Positions 8,077 through 16,414 of a DNA stretch of 64,000 bases are shown in pieces. Source of the stretch: JASTVH01 sp042862465. Its GTDB lineage: Bacteria > Pseudomonadota > Gammaproteobacteria > Pseudomonadales > Oleiphilaceae. The position numbers were made by a program, and so were the translations under genes. The stretch lies in assembly GCA_042862465.1 (NCBI GenBank), contig JASTVH010000002.1:372001-436000 (forward strand). The letters run 5' to 3'. How positions within the stretch are numbered: position 1 is the first letter of the stretch; the number at the start of each line of letters is the position of its first letter. The notes beneath the pieces are model-generated. The model searched no databases. It had not been told where the DNA came from and was given only the letters and a program-made list of their open reading frames with translations.

Positions 8077-8568
8077 CGTCACCCCCGCGCAGGCGGGGAC
8101 CCAGAGCGGGCCGGCACCGGAGTTCACGCCCCATGGATTCCCGCCTTCGCGGGAATGACGGAGAAGAAGACCGCAGCCTCCGTCCATCGGTCCTGCCTCC
8201 CCCTATGTCATCCCCGCGCAGGCGGGGATCCAGAGCGGGCCGGCACCGGGGTTCGCGCCCCATGGATTCCCGCCTTCGCGGGAATGACGTGTAAGCAAAC
8301 CGCAACAGCCTTACGCCACCCCCATTTCGACCTCCGTCTCCCCCATTTCGACCTTCGTCATCCCCGCGCAGGCGGGGACCCAGAGCGGTCCGGCACCGGA
8401 GTTCACGCTCCATGGATTCCCGCCTTCGCGGGAATGACGGAGAAGAAGACCGCAGCCTCCGTCCATCGGTCCTGCCTCCCCCTATGTCATCCCCGCGCAG
8501 GCGGGGATCCAGAGCGGCGCGGCACCGGGGTTCACGCAACGTGGATTCCCGCCTTCGCGGGAATGACG
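8077..8568. repeat. Four dRS3/REP-type hairpin-pair cassettes in a 279-bp tandem duplication
   Basis: Each cassette of about 84 bp has a left hairpin (CCCCGCGCAGGCGGGG, followed by a CCA box) and a right hairpin (TTCCCGCCTTCGCGGGAA) bounded by GTCA/TGAC. Cassettes lie at 8077-8160, 8207-8289, 8356-8439 and 8486-8568. Cassettes 3-4 and their spacer repeat 1-2 with a period of 279 bp and few changes. The right half fits the ATTCCC-N8-GGGAAT form of dRS3 elements. The array fills the gap between cgdB and the carboxylase gene and should give a highly structured intercistronic mRNA. No gene is seen in it. Confidence 0.9.
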
Positions 8569-8593
8569 GTTTCAGATTCACGGGAGGACCGTC

Positions 8594-11500
8594 ATGTTTA
8601 ACAAGGTACTTATCGCCAACCGCGGCGCCATTGGCTGTCGCATCATCCGCACCCTGCGGGAGATGGGCATCCGGTCCGTGGCGGTGTATGCCGAAGCGGA
8701 CGCCGATTCGCTGCACGTGCGCCAGGCCGACGAAGCCTATTGCCTGGGCGAAGGATCGGCTGCGGCCACTTACCTCAACCAGGACCGACTGTTCGATATC
8801 CTGCGCGAATCCGGCGCCGAGGCGGTGCATCCCGGTTATGGCTTTCTCAGCGAAAACCCGGACTTTGCCCGCGCCTGTGAAGCCGAAGGCGTGGTCTTCC
8901 TGGGCCCGCGACCGGAGCACATGGAGGCCTTCGGCCTCAAGCACACCGCCCGCCTGCTGGCCGAAGAGGCCGGTGTGCCGCTGCTGCCGGGCTCTTCCCT
9001 CCTGAGCGGCCTGGAAAAGGCCCTGGCCGAAGCCGAACGGATCGGCTATCCGGTGATGCTCAAGAGCACCGCCGGCGGCGGCGGGATCGGCATGGCCCGC
9101 TGTTACAACGCGGACGAACTGCGCAACACATTCGCCTCGGTGCAGCGCCTGAGCCAGAACAACTTCAGCAACGATGGCGTCTTCCTGGAAAAGTTCGTGG
9201 AAAACGCCCGTCATGTGGAGGTGCAGCTGTTCGGCGATGGCGACGGTCAGGTGGTTGCCCTGGGCGAGCGGGACTGCTCCGCCCAGCGCCGCAACCAGAA
9301 GGTGATCGAGGAAGCCCCGGCCCCGGGCCTGAGCGAACCCGTCCGCCAGGCCATGCACGACACCGCCCGCAAACTGGGCGAGTCCATGGCCTACCGCAGT
9401 GCCGGTACCGTGGAGTTCATCTACGACCCGGACACCGAAGCCTTCTATTTCCTGGAGGTGAACACCCGCCTGCAGGTGGAACACGGCGTGACCGAAGCCG
9501 TGTTCGGGGTCGATATCGTGCGCTGGATGCTCGAGCTGGGCGCCGGCGAACTCGACAATCTCGCTGCGCAGGCCGCCCGACTCGCGCCCCGAGGCCATGC
9601 CATACAGGCCCGCCTCTATGCCGAGGATCCCCACAAGGATTTCCAGCCAAGCGCCGGCCTGCTCACCCACGTGCTCTGGCCTGAAGCAGGGGATGTGCGC
9701 ATCGACCACTGGCTGCAGCCGGGCACCGAAGTCTCCCCCCTGTTCGATCCCATGCTGGCCAAGGTCATCGTCCACAGCGCCGACCGTGAAGCGGCCCGTG
9801 CACGGCTGATCCAGATACTGGAAGCCACCGAGCTGTACGGCATCGAGACCAACCGCGACTACGTGACCAAGGTGCTGGCAGACGCCCGGTTCCGCGATGC
9901 CCGCCTGTTCACCCGCACACTGAATGAATTCGACTACCAGCCGGCAACCCTGGATGTCATCAGCGGCGGCACCCTGACCACCCTGCAGGATTACCCCGGG
10001 CGCGTCGGCTACTGGGGAGTGGGCGTGCCGCCCTCGGGTCCTTTCGACTGTCTCTCCTTCCGCCTGGGTAACCGTCTGCTGGACAACCCGGAAGGTGCGA
10101 CCGGCCTGGAAATCACCCTCAAGGGCCCGACCCTGGTTTTCAACCGGACGACCCAGATCGTCCTCACCGGCGCCGCCATCGACGCCCGGCTGGACGACCA
10201 GCCCCTGGCCCTGTGGGAACCGGTGGAGGTACCTGCCGGCAGTACCCTGACCCTGGGCACGGTCATCGGCGACGGTGCCCGCAGCTACCTGCTGGTGCGC
10301 GGCGGTGTGGACTGCCCGAAATACCTGAACTCCGCCAGCACCTTCACCCTGGGCCAGTTCGGTGGCCATTGTGGCCGCGCCCTGCGCGCCGGGGATGTGC
10401 TCAAACTGGCTCACACCCCGCCCGCCCCGGCGCAACCGCTGGACCCGGCCCTGCGCCCGCGCATCGGCGCCACCTGGGATCTGCACGTGACCTATGGGCC
10501 CCACGGGGCACCGGACTACTTTACCGAAGACGATATCGACACCTTCTTCGACGCCGAGTGGGAGATTCACTACAACTCCAGCCGCACCGGCATCCGCCTG
10601 ATCGGCCCGAAACCGGAATGGGCCCGCAGTGATGGCGGCGAGGCGGGCATGCACCCGTCCAACATCCACGACAACGCCTACGCCGTGGGCACCGTGGACT
10701 TCACCGGCGATATGCCGGTGATCCTCGGCCCCGACGGCCCCAGCCTGGGCGGCTTCGTCTGCCCGGTGACCGTGATCAGCGCGGACCTGTGGAAGCTGGG
10801 CCAGCTCAAGGCCGGCGACAAGGTCCGCTTCATTCCGGTCGACCAGGAACAGGCCGTGGCCCTGCGTCGGGCCCAGGACGCGGAGATCACATCCCTGCGT
10901 GAACAGACCGTGGTGGTCACCCCCACCCGGCCGGCTACCCCGATCATCGGCGAATTGACCATGCAGGAGCACGACACCGGTGTTGTCTACCGCGCTGCCG
11001 GGGACAACTACATCCTGGTGGAATACGGCCCCATGGAACTGGACATCCGCCTGCGTTTCCGCGCCCATGCCCTGATGATGTGGTTGCGCGACCAGGCCCT
11101 GGATGCGGTACTGGAACTGACCCCGGGCATCCGCTCCCTGCAGGTGCATTACGACAGCCAGAAACTCAGCCAGACCGAACTGCTGCAGCGGCTGATCGAC
11201 GGGGAGCAGACCCTGGAACAGCAACCGGAATGGGATGTTCCCGCCCGCATCGTTCACCTGCCGCTGTCCTGGGACGATGAGGCCTGTCACCAGGCCATCG
11301 CCAAGTACATGCAGTCGGTGCGCAAGGACGCGCCCTGGTGTCCCAGCAATCTGGAATTCATCCGTCGCATCAACGGCCTGGACAGTATCGACGCGGTCAA
11401 GCAGACCGTCTTCGAGGCCAGCTACCTGGTCATGGGGCTGGGGGACGTCTATCTCGGCGCACCGGTGGCCACTCCGCTGGATCCACGTCATCGCCTGGTC

Positions 11501-12202
11501 ACCACCAAATACAACCCGGCCCGCACCTGGACCGCGGAGAACTCCGTGGGCATCGGTGGCGCCTACCTGTGTATCTACGGCATGGAGGGCCCCGGCGGCT
11601 ACCAGTTTGTCGGTCGCACCCTGCAGATGTGGAACCGCTACCGTACCTCGGCGTACTTCGAACCGGGCAAGCCCTGGCTCCTGCGCTTTTTCGATCAGGT
11701 GCGTTTCTACGAGGTGAGCGCGGACGAGCTGCAACAGATCCGCCGCGACTTCCCCAATGGCGACTACCCGATCCAGATCGAGGAGACCCGCTTCAATCTG
11801 CGGGACTACGAAACCTTCCTCGACGACAACGCCGACGGGATCGAAACCTTTACCCGTCATCGCCAGCAGGCCTTCGACGAGGAGCTGCAGCGCTGGATCG
11901 AGAGCGGGCAGATCAACTTCAGTACCGAAACCCCGATCGAGGACACCGGCGAGGACGACACCGACAACCTTCCCGAGGGCTGCCATGCCGTGGAGAGCCA
12001 CGTCGCCGGCAACCTCTGGGAGAACCTGGTAAAGCCGGGCGATCGCATCGAGGCCCAGCAGCCGGTGGCAGTGATCGAGTCCATGAAGATGGAAATCGAA
12101 CTGCTCAGCCCGGTCGCCGGCACCGTCCACGAAATCCGCCGTGACCCCGGCCAGCCGGTCCAACCCGGAATGCCGGTGGTCGTCATTCAACAGGATTCAT
12201 AA
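8594..12202 (+). CDS. Guanidine carboxylase (urea carboxylase-type biotin enzyme)
   Basis: A 1202-residue biotin-dependent carboxylase. The biotin carboxylase domain spans roughly 1-450 (NRGAIGCRIIR, HPGYGFLSENPDFA, GGGGIGMARC, FLEVNTRLQVEHGVTE). Allophanate-hydrolase-like carboxyltransferase domains follow (about 460-1100, including GGTLTTLQDYPGR and FTGDMPVILGPDGPSLGGF). A C-terminal carrier domain has biotinyl Lys1165 in ESMKME. Proteins of this kind were named urea carboxylase, but those linked to guanidine-I riboswitches and the CgdAB pair carboxylate guanidine. Context therefore favours guanidine as substrate, using ATP and bicarbonate. ATG at 8594 follows GGGAGGA. Active-site residues separating urea from guanidine enzymes were not compared. 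Confidence 0.92.
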   Translation: MFNKVLIANRGAIGCRIIRTLREMGIRSVAVYAEADADSLHVRQADEAYCLGEGSAAATYLNQDRLFDILRESGAEAVHPGYGFLSENPDFARACEAEGVVFLGPRPEHMEAFGLKHTARLLAEEAGVPLLPGSSLLSGLEKALAEAERIGYPVMLKSTAGGGGIGMARCYNADELRNTFASVQRLSQNNFSNDGVFLEKFVENARHVEVQLFGDGDGQVVALGERDCSAQRRNQKVIEEAPAPGLSEPVRQAMHDTARKLGESMAYRSAGTVEFIYDPDTEAFYFLEVNTRLQVEHGVTEAVFGVDIVRWMLELGAGELDNLAAQAARLAPRGHAIQARLYAEDPHKDFQPSAGLLTHVLWPEAGDVRIDHWLQPGTEVSPLFDPMLAKVIVHSADREAARARLIQILEATELYGIETNRDYVTKVLADARFRDARLFTRTLNEFDYQPATLDVISGGTLTTLQDYPGRVGYWGVGVPPSGPFDCLSFRLGNRLLDNPEGATGLEITLKGPTLVFNRTTQIVLTGAAIDARLDDQPLALWEPVEVPAGSTLTLGTVIGDGARSYLLVRGGVDCPKYLNSASTFTLGQFGGHCGRALRAGDVLKLAHTPPAPAQPLDPALRPRIGATWDLHVTYGPHGAPDYFTEDDIDTFFDAEWEIHYNSSRTGIRLIGPKPEWARSDGGEAGMHPSNIHDNAYAVGTVDFTGDMPVILGPDGPSLGGFVCPVTVISADLWKLGQLKAGDKVRFIPVDQEQAVALRRAQDAEITSLREQTVVVTPTRPATPIIGELTMQEHDTGVVYRAAGDNYILVEYGPMELDIRLRFRAHALMMWLRDQALDAVLELTPGIRSLQVHYDSQKLSQTELLQRLIDGEQTLEQQPEWDVPARIVHLPLSWDDEACHQAIAKYMQSVRKDAPWCPSNLEFIRRINGLDSIDAVKQTVFEASYLVMGLGDVYLGAPVATPLDPRHRLVTTKYNPARTWTAENSVGIGGAYLCIYGMEGPGGYQFVGRTLQMWNRYRTSAYFEPGKPWLLRFFDQVRFYEVSADELQQIRRDFPNGDYPIQIEETRFNLRDYETFLDDNADGIETFTRHRQQAFDEELQRWIESGQINFSTETPIEDTGEDDTDNLPEGCHAVESHVAGNLWENLVKPGDRIEAQQPVAVIESMKMEIELLSPVAGTVHEIRRDPGQPVQPGMPVVVIQQDS

Positions 12203-12230
12203 CTGCCAAGCAGTCAATCAGGAGAAAACC

Positions 12231-13310
12231 ATGTCAAAACGTCACTTCCTCAAACGTCTCGCCACCGGCCTGGGTGCCGGTCTGATCGCCGCCAGTTTCA
12301 GCTTTAGCGCCCAGGCGGAAGAGAAAGACTCGTTCAGCATCGCCTGGACCATCTACGCCGGCTGGGTGCCCTGGCAGTATGCCGAGGACGAGGGCATCAT
12401 GAAAAAGTGGGCCGACAAGTACGGCATCGAGGTGGATATCGTGCAGGTCAACGACTACATCGAGTCCATCAACCAGTACACAGCCGGCCAGTTCGACGGC
12501 GTGGTGGCCACCAGCATGGACGCCCTGTCCATCCCCTCCGCTTCCGGCGTCGATACCACCGCGCTGATCGTGGGCGACTACTCCAACGGCAACGACGGCA
12601 TCGTCTCCAAGGACGCCGAATCCGTGGCCGATCTGGAAGGCACCACCATCAACCTGGTGGAACTCTCGGTCTCTCACTACCTGCTCGCCCGCGCCCTGGA
12701 ATCCGTGGGGCTGCAGGAGCGCGATGTGACCGTGGTCAACACCTCCGACGCGGACATGGTCTCGGCCTTCCAGACCGACGATGTGCGTACCGTCGTGACC
12801 TGGAACCCGCTGCTCAACGAGGTGAAGGCCACCCCGGGGGCCAAGGCGCTGTTTGATTCCAGCCAGATTCCCGGCCATATCAAGGACCTGACCGTGGTCA
12901 ACACCCAGACTCTCAAGGACAATCCCAAGCTGGGCAAGGCCCTGGTGGGCGCCTGGTACGAGACCATGAGCATCCTCGAGTCCGACAGCAAGCAGGGTGA
13001 AGAAGCCCGCGCCTACCTGGGCAAGCTCTCCGGCACCGATCAGGCAGGCTACGAGGAACAGCTGGCGGGTATGAAGATGTTCTGGGAGCCTTCCATGTCG
13101 GTGGAGTTTATCAATAGCGACCAGGCTCACGAGGCCATGGACAGCGTCCGCCAGTTCTCCTTCAAGCACGGTCTGCTGGGCCAGGGCGCGATGAGCCCGG
13201 ATTTTGTCGGGATCGAGTTCCCCAATGGCGATATCCTGGGGGACAAGGGCAACGTCAAGCTGCGCTTCAATGACGACTACATGCAGATGGCGGCGGACGA
13301 CGAGCTCTAA
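12231..13310 (+). CDS. ABC transporter periplasmic binding protein of the urea-carboxylase region (NitT/TauT-like)
   Basis: A 359-residue exported binding protein with a signal peptide MSKRHFLKRLATGLGAGLIAASFSFSAQA. The mature part has the NitT/TauT pattern: IAWTIYAGWVPWQYAEDEGIMKKWADKYGIEVD, then a putative ligand loop at FDGVVATSMDALSIPSASG. It most resembles the binding proteins found beside urea/guanidine carboxylases, so guanidine is the likely cargo (inference). ATG at 12231 has AGGAGA 6 bases upstream and lies 28 bp after the carboxylase stop. Its permease and ATPase are about 4.6 kb downstream in a second riboswitch-controlled operon, an unusual split. Confidence 0.85.
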   Translation: MSKRHFLKRLATGLGAGLIAASFSFSAQAEEKDSFSIAWTIYAGWVPWQYAEDEGIMKKWADKYGIEVDIVQVNDYIESINQYTAGQFDGVVATSMDALSIPSASGVDTTALIVGDYSNGNDGIVSKDAESVADLEGTTINLVELSVSHYLLARALESVGLQERDVTVVNTSDADMVSAFQTDDVRTVVTWNPLLNEVKATPGAKALFDSSQIPGHIKDLTVVNTQTLKDNPKLGKALVGAWYETMSILESDSKQGEEARAYLGKLSGTDQAGYEEQLAGMKMFWEPSMSVEFINSDQAHEAMDSVRQFSFKHGLLGQGAMSPDFVGIEFPNGDILGDKGNVKLRFNDDYMQMAADDEL

Positions 13311-13343
13311 CGCCGCCTTACCCCATAGGCGACTTAATGCTAC

Positions 13344-13539
13344 CGTCACCCCCGCGCAGGCGGGGGGCCAGGTGGTGGGCCAGCCTACGCCGGTTGTCTC
13401 TGGCCGTCACCCCCGCGCAGGCGGGGGTCCAGGGCGGCCAATACGCAACCTTGGATGCAAAACGCCCTGGATCCCCGCCTTCGCGGGGATGACGGGGGTA
13501 GCGTCCCAGACAACAGTGCGCCTTCGCGGAAATGACGCT
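13344..13539. repeat. Nested dRS3/REP-type hairpin elements
   Basis: A left hairpin at 13344-13370, a full left/right cassette at 13405-13494 (CCCCCGCGCAGGCGGGGG and ATCCCCGCCTTCGCGGGGAT), then a decayed right arm at 13519-13539. It looks like one cassette inserted inside another. It occupies most of the 320-bp gap between the binding-protein gene and the TetR gene. The rest of the gap shows nothing recognisable. Confidence 0.8.
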
Positions 13540-13630
13540 GAGGTATTGACCACAAGCAGACTCATGACAACCTGACGCATCCTCCCTAAACTCGCCACTG
13601 AACCCAAGTCGCAAAGGCCTCCCCCTAACC

Positions 13631-14245
13631 ATGCGCCGTACCAAGGAAGACGCCGAAAAAACCCGCCAGACGGTGCTCGACGCCGCTCTCAACCTGTTCA
13701 GCCGTGACGGCTACTCCCTGACCACCCTCAAACGCATTGCCGATGAGGCCGGCTTCAGTCGCGGGCCGATTTACTGGCATTTCAGGAACAAGGACGAGCT
13801 TTACGAAGCGGTGCTGGCCTACTCCCAGGAGCCCCTGGAAGCGCTGGTGACCCGATGCGAGGGCCATGACGATCCCGTGGCCGGCATCGAACATTTCCTC
13901 GACCGCTGGCTGGGCCTGCTGACCGAAGACCGTCGCTACCGCCAATCCTTCGAGATTCTGTTGAACAAGACCGAGCTGACCGACGCCATGGCGCGCACCC
14001 TGAAGCGGGAGCGGCGGCTGACCAAGTCGATCATACGCATGTTCGAGTCACTGGTGGAACGCGCCCAGGCCAATGGCCAGCTACCCCGGCAGGAAACGCC
14101 CAAGGAGTTGGGGTTGCTGTGTTACACCTATCTGATGGGGATTACCCAGACGTGGCTGTTTGCGCCGCGGCTGTTTTCGCTGAAGAAGGAGGCCGCCTTT
14201 TTTAAGCGGCGGTTTTGGCAGATGTTGGAGGGTGGCGGCATCTGA
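13631..14245 (+). CDS. TetR/AcrR-family transcriptional regulator
   Basis: A 204-residue repressor. The N-terminal helix-turn-helix is clear: RQTVLDAALNLFSRDGYSLTTLKRIADEAGFSRGPIYWHFRNKDELYEAVL. The C-terminal ligand domain reads like AcrR/TtgR-type efflux regulators (ERRLTKSIIRMFESLVERAQANGQLP). It stands alone between the guanidine block and a GIY-YIG gene, with repeats on both sides, so its target cannot be deduced from position. A role in the guanidine genes is possible but unsupported, because both blocks already have riboswitches and sigma-54 promoters. Confidence 0.85.
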   Translation: MRRTKEDAEKTRQTVLDAALNLFSRDGYSLTTLKRIADEAGFSRGPIYWHFRNKDELYEAVLAYSQEPLEALVTRCEGHDDPVAGIEHFLDRWLGLLTEDRRYRQSFEILLNKTELTDAMARTLKRERRLTKSIIRMFESLVERAQANGQLPRQETPKELGLLCYTYLMGITQTWLFAPRLFSLKKEAAFFKRRFWQMLEGGGI

Positions 14246-14262
14246 GACCAGAGGAGGCTTCT

Positions 14263-14402
14263 CTGGATTCCCGCCGTCGCGGGAATGACGTGATTAGTCC
14301 CGCCTCTCTGTCATTCCCCTTTCTGTCATTCCCCTTTCTGTCATTCCCCCCTCTCTGTCATTCCCGTCCCCTCTGTCATTCCCGCGAAGGCGGGAATCCA
14401 GG
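14263..14402. repeat. Decayed dRS3/REP-type hairpin cluster with CTGTCATTCCCC reiterations
   Basis: A right arm TTCCCGCCGTCGCGGGAA at 14267-14284 is followed by five short TGTCATTCCC starts (14308-14380). It ends in an intact TTCCCGCGAAGGCGGGAA hairpin. The pattern looks like slippage or repeated truncation of left arms. It lies directly upstream of the GIY-YIG gene leader. Confidence 0.8.
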
Positions 14403-14475
14403 GACTTCCATACCTTCCATTGGACTCAGCACAGATATAGCATCCCCCAATTGTTCCAGGGAAGGAGCCAAAGCC

Positions 14476-14769
14476 ATGAAATATCCAACCGTTTATATCC
14501 TGTCCAACCAACGCAACGGCACCCTCTACACCGGCGTCACCAGCAGCCCGATCCAACGAATCTGGCAACATCGCACTCATCTGGTACCCGGCTTTACCCA
14601 TCGGCATGACGTCACCCGTCTGGTTTATTTCGAGCGACACGAAAACATGGAAGAAGCCATTCTCAGGGAAAAACGGATCAAGAAATGGCGACGACAGTGG
14701 AAGATCAATTTGATTGAGCGCTTTAATCCGCAATGGGCAGACCTTTGGGAGCTTTTGGCTGAGGGTTGA
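14476..14769 (+). CDS. GIY-YIG nuclease-like protein (YhbQ/UPF0213 type)
   Basis: A 97-residue single-domain GIY-YIG protein. The signature is YILSNQRNGTLYTGVTSSPIQRIWQHR, in which GTLYTGV replaces the canonical GIY-YIG core as is common in the YhbQ group. Downstream residues include LVYFERHENMEEAILREKRIKKWRR, with the expected Glu and basic helix. I start at 14476 (MKYPTVYIL), preceded by GGGAAGGAG; the longer open frame upstream is repeat sequence. Small proteins of this type are annotated as excinuclease-like and their role is poorly known. The gene is bracketed by hairpin repeats, consistent with mobility. Confidence 0.88.
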   Translation: MKYPTVYILSNQRNGTLYTGVTSSPIQRIWQHRTHLVPGFTHRHDVTRLVYFERHENMEEAILREKRIKKWRRQWKINLIERFNPQWADLWELLAEG

Positions 14770-14797
14770 AAGCTTAGGCGATTGGAGGGGGAGTGTC

Positions 14798-14861
14798 TGG
14801 ATCCCCGCCACCCCCGTCATCCCCGCCACCCCCGTCATCCCCGCGAAGGCGGGGATCCAGG
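14798..14861. repeat. dRS3/REP-type hairpin fragments
   Basis: TGGATCCCCGCC, two CACCCCCGTCATCCCCGC reiterations, then a complete CCCCGCGAAGGCGGGG hairpin and CCAGG box. It lies between the convergent GIY-YIG and glutamine synthetase genes and may act as a bidirectional terminator. Confidence 0.75.
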
Positions 14862-14905
14862 GCGGCTTGCAGGTGTTTGAGGGAACCGGACGTCCAACAC
14901 TCCAA

Positions 14906-16264
14906 TCAGAACAACTTCAAATACCGCTCAATCTCCCACTGCGAAATGGCATTGTGGTAGCTCTCCCACTCCGCCTTCTTGAAGTCCACAAAGCTCTTGA
15001 ACATGGCGTCACCGAACACCTCCTGTGCCAGCGGATCCGCCTCGAAAGCCTCGATGGCATCCCCCAGGTTGCGCGGCAGGTAGTCGATGCCTTTCTCGGC
15101 AATCTCCTTATCCGAGTAGTTGTACATGTTCTCGTGATGGGGCGTGCCCGGGTCGATCTTTTCGCGGATGCCCTCGAGGCCGGCCGCCAGCATCAGTGCC
15201 CCGCCCAGGTAAGGGTTACAGGCGATGTCGGCGGCGCGGCATTCGATGCGTCCACCGGCGCCGGGGATGCGGATCATGTTGGTGCGGTTGTTGGAGCCGT
15301 AACACATGAACACCGGCGCCCAGGTGCTGCCGGACATGCTGCCCTGGCGGACCAGGCGCTTGTAGCTGTTGACCGTGGGGGCGATCACCGCGCTGATGGC
15401 GCCGGCGTGGCGCAGGACACCGCCGATGAAATGATAGGCCAGCTGGCTGATGCCGCAGTTGTGCGGGTCGTCGCCTTCAGGTTCGAACAGATTGCGGCCG
15501 GTCTTGGCGTCCGCCAGGGACATGTTGTAGTGGGCACCGCTGCCCGTGCGGTCGGCAAAGGGCTTGGGCATGAAGCTGGCGAAAGCGCCATGCTTGCGAG
15601 CGATCTCGTTGGCCATCATGCGGAAGAACACGAAGCGGTCCGCCATGGTCAGGGCATCGGCGTAGTGGAAGTCGGTTTCAAACTGGCCATTGGCATCCTC
15701 GTGGTCGAAGGAATACACATCCCAGCCCAGTTCATTCATGGCCTCCACCAGCTCGTCCATGATCGGCAGGTTGTCCATCAGGGTGCGGGGGTCGTAACAG
15801 GGCTTTTCCGCACTGTCACGGTCGCTGAAGGGGGTGAAGCCGCCATCCTCGGTTTCCCGGAACACGAAAAACTCGGTCTCCACCCCCAGGTTGAAGGTGT
15901 AGCCCATGGCGGCGGCCGCTTCGGTCTGACGTTTGAGAATGTTGCGCGAGCAGGCCTCGAACGGCACGCCATTGAGGTGCAGGTCACTGGCAAACCAGGC
16001 CAGCTGGCGGTTCCAGGGGCAGACCGCGACGCTGGCCGGATCCGGCATTGCCGCGACCTCATCGTCGGAAATATCCTGGGGCACCCCGTCGAGGGCGGCC
16101 CCGGTGTAGAGTTCCGACCCCTCCATCATCTGATCCAGGTGGCTGACCGGGACAAACTTGCCCTTGCTCACCCCGTGAATGTCGACATAACTGGCCATGG
16201 CGTATTTCACGCCTTTCTCGGTCAGGCGCTGTTTCAGGGCCTGGGTCGTTTTCAGATCGGACAT
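14906..16264 (-). CDS. glnT: Glutamine synthetase family protein, GlnT type
   Basis: A 452-residue glutamine synthetase homologue of the GlnT/type III-like subgroup. Recognisable parts are GVKYAMASYVDIHGVSKGKFVP at the N-terminus, NLGVETEFFVF (metal-binding Glu region), FADRTGSGAHYNMSLAD and SYKRLVRQGSMSGS, with NRTNMIRIPGAGGRIECRAAD in the nucleotide/substrate site. It should ligate ammonia or a small amine to glutamate. The start at 16264 has GAAGGA upstream; the open frame reaches 26 residues further without support. Between two guanidine operons that release ammonia, a nitrogen-capture role is attractive but inferred. A TGGCAT-N5-TTGAA string upstream (16342-16357, reverse strand) only partly matches a sigma-54 promoter. 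Confidence 0.85.
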   Translation of the reverse strand: MSDLKTTQALKQRLTEKGVKYAMASYVDIHGVSKGKFVPVSHLDQMMEGSELYTGAALDGVPQDISDDEVAAMPDPASVAVCPWNRQLAWFASDLHLNGVPFEACSRNILKRQTEAAAAMGYTFNLGVETEFFVFRETEDGGFTPFSDRDSAEKPCYDPRTLMDNLPIMDELVEAMNELGWDVYSFDHEDANGQFETDFHYADALTMADRFVFFRMMANEIARKHGAFASFMPKPFADRTGSGAHYNMSLADAKTGRNLFEPEGDDPHNCGISQLAYHFIGGVLRHAGAISAVIAPTVNSYKRLVRQGSMSGSTWAPVFMCYGSNNRTNMIRIPGAGGRIECRAADIACNPYLGGALMLAAGLEGIREKIDPGTPHHENMYNYSDKEIAEKGIDYLPRNLGDAIEAFEADPLAQEVFGDAMFKSFVDFKKAEWESYHNAISQWEIERYLKLF

Positions 16265-16414
16265 GCTGGTATTCCTTCGGCTGCACGGCCCCGTGGGAGG
16301 CCGCTTTGGATGATCGGGTAATAGTTGGCATGGATTATTCATTCAACTTACATGCCAGCGTGTATGTAAAAGTACGGCGACCGACTCACGAGAAAGAACG
16401 ACGGGGCGCAAAAA

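Noticed and set aside
8016..8593. Possible CRISPR array, because hairpin units repeat at regular distances.
   Set aside because: Units are inverted hairpin pairs with near-identical spacers in a 279-bp duplication; there are no unique spacers and no cas genes.
7910..12190. A 1426-codon open frame on the reverse strand opposite the carboxylase gene.
   Set aside because: It is the antisense shadow of the GC-rich carboxylase frame; its translation is low-complexity and starts and ends in repeats, while the forward frame has full domain motifs.
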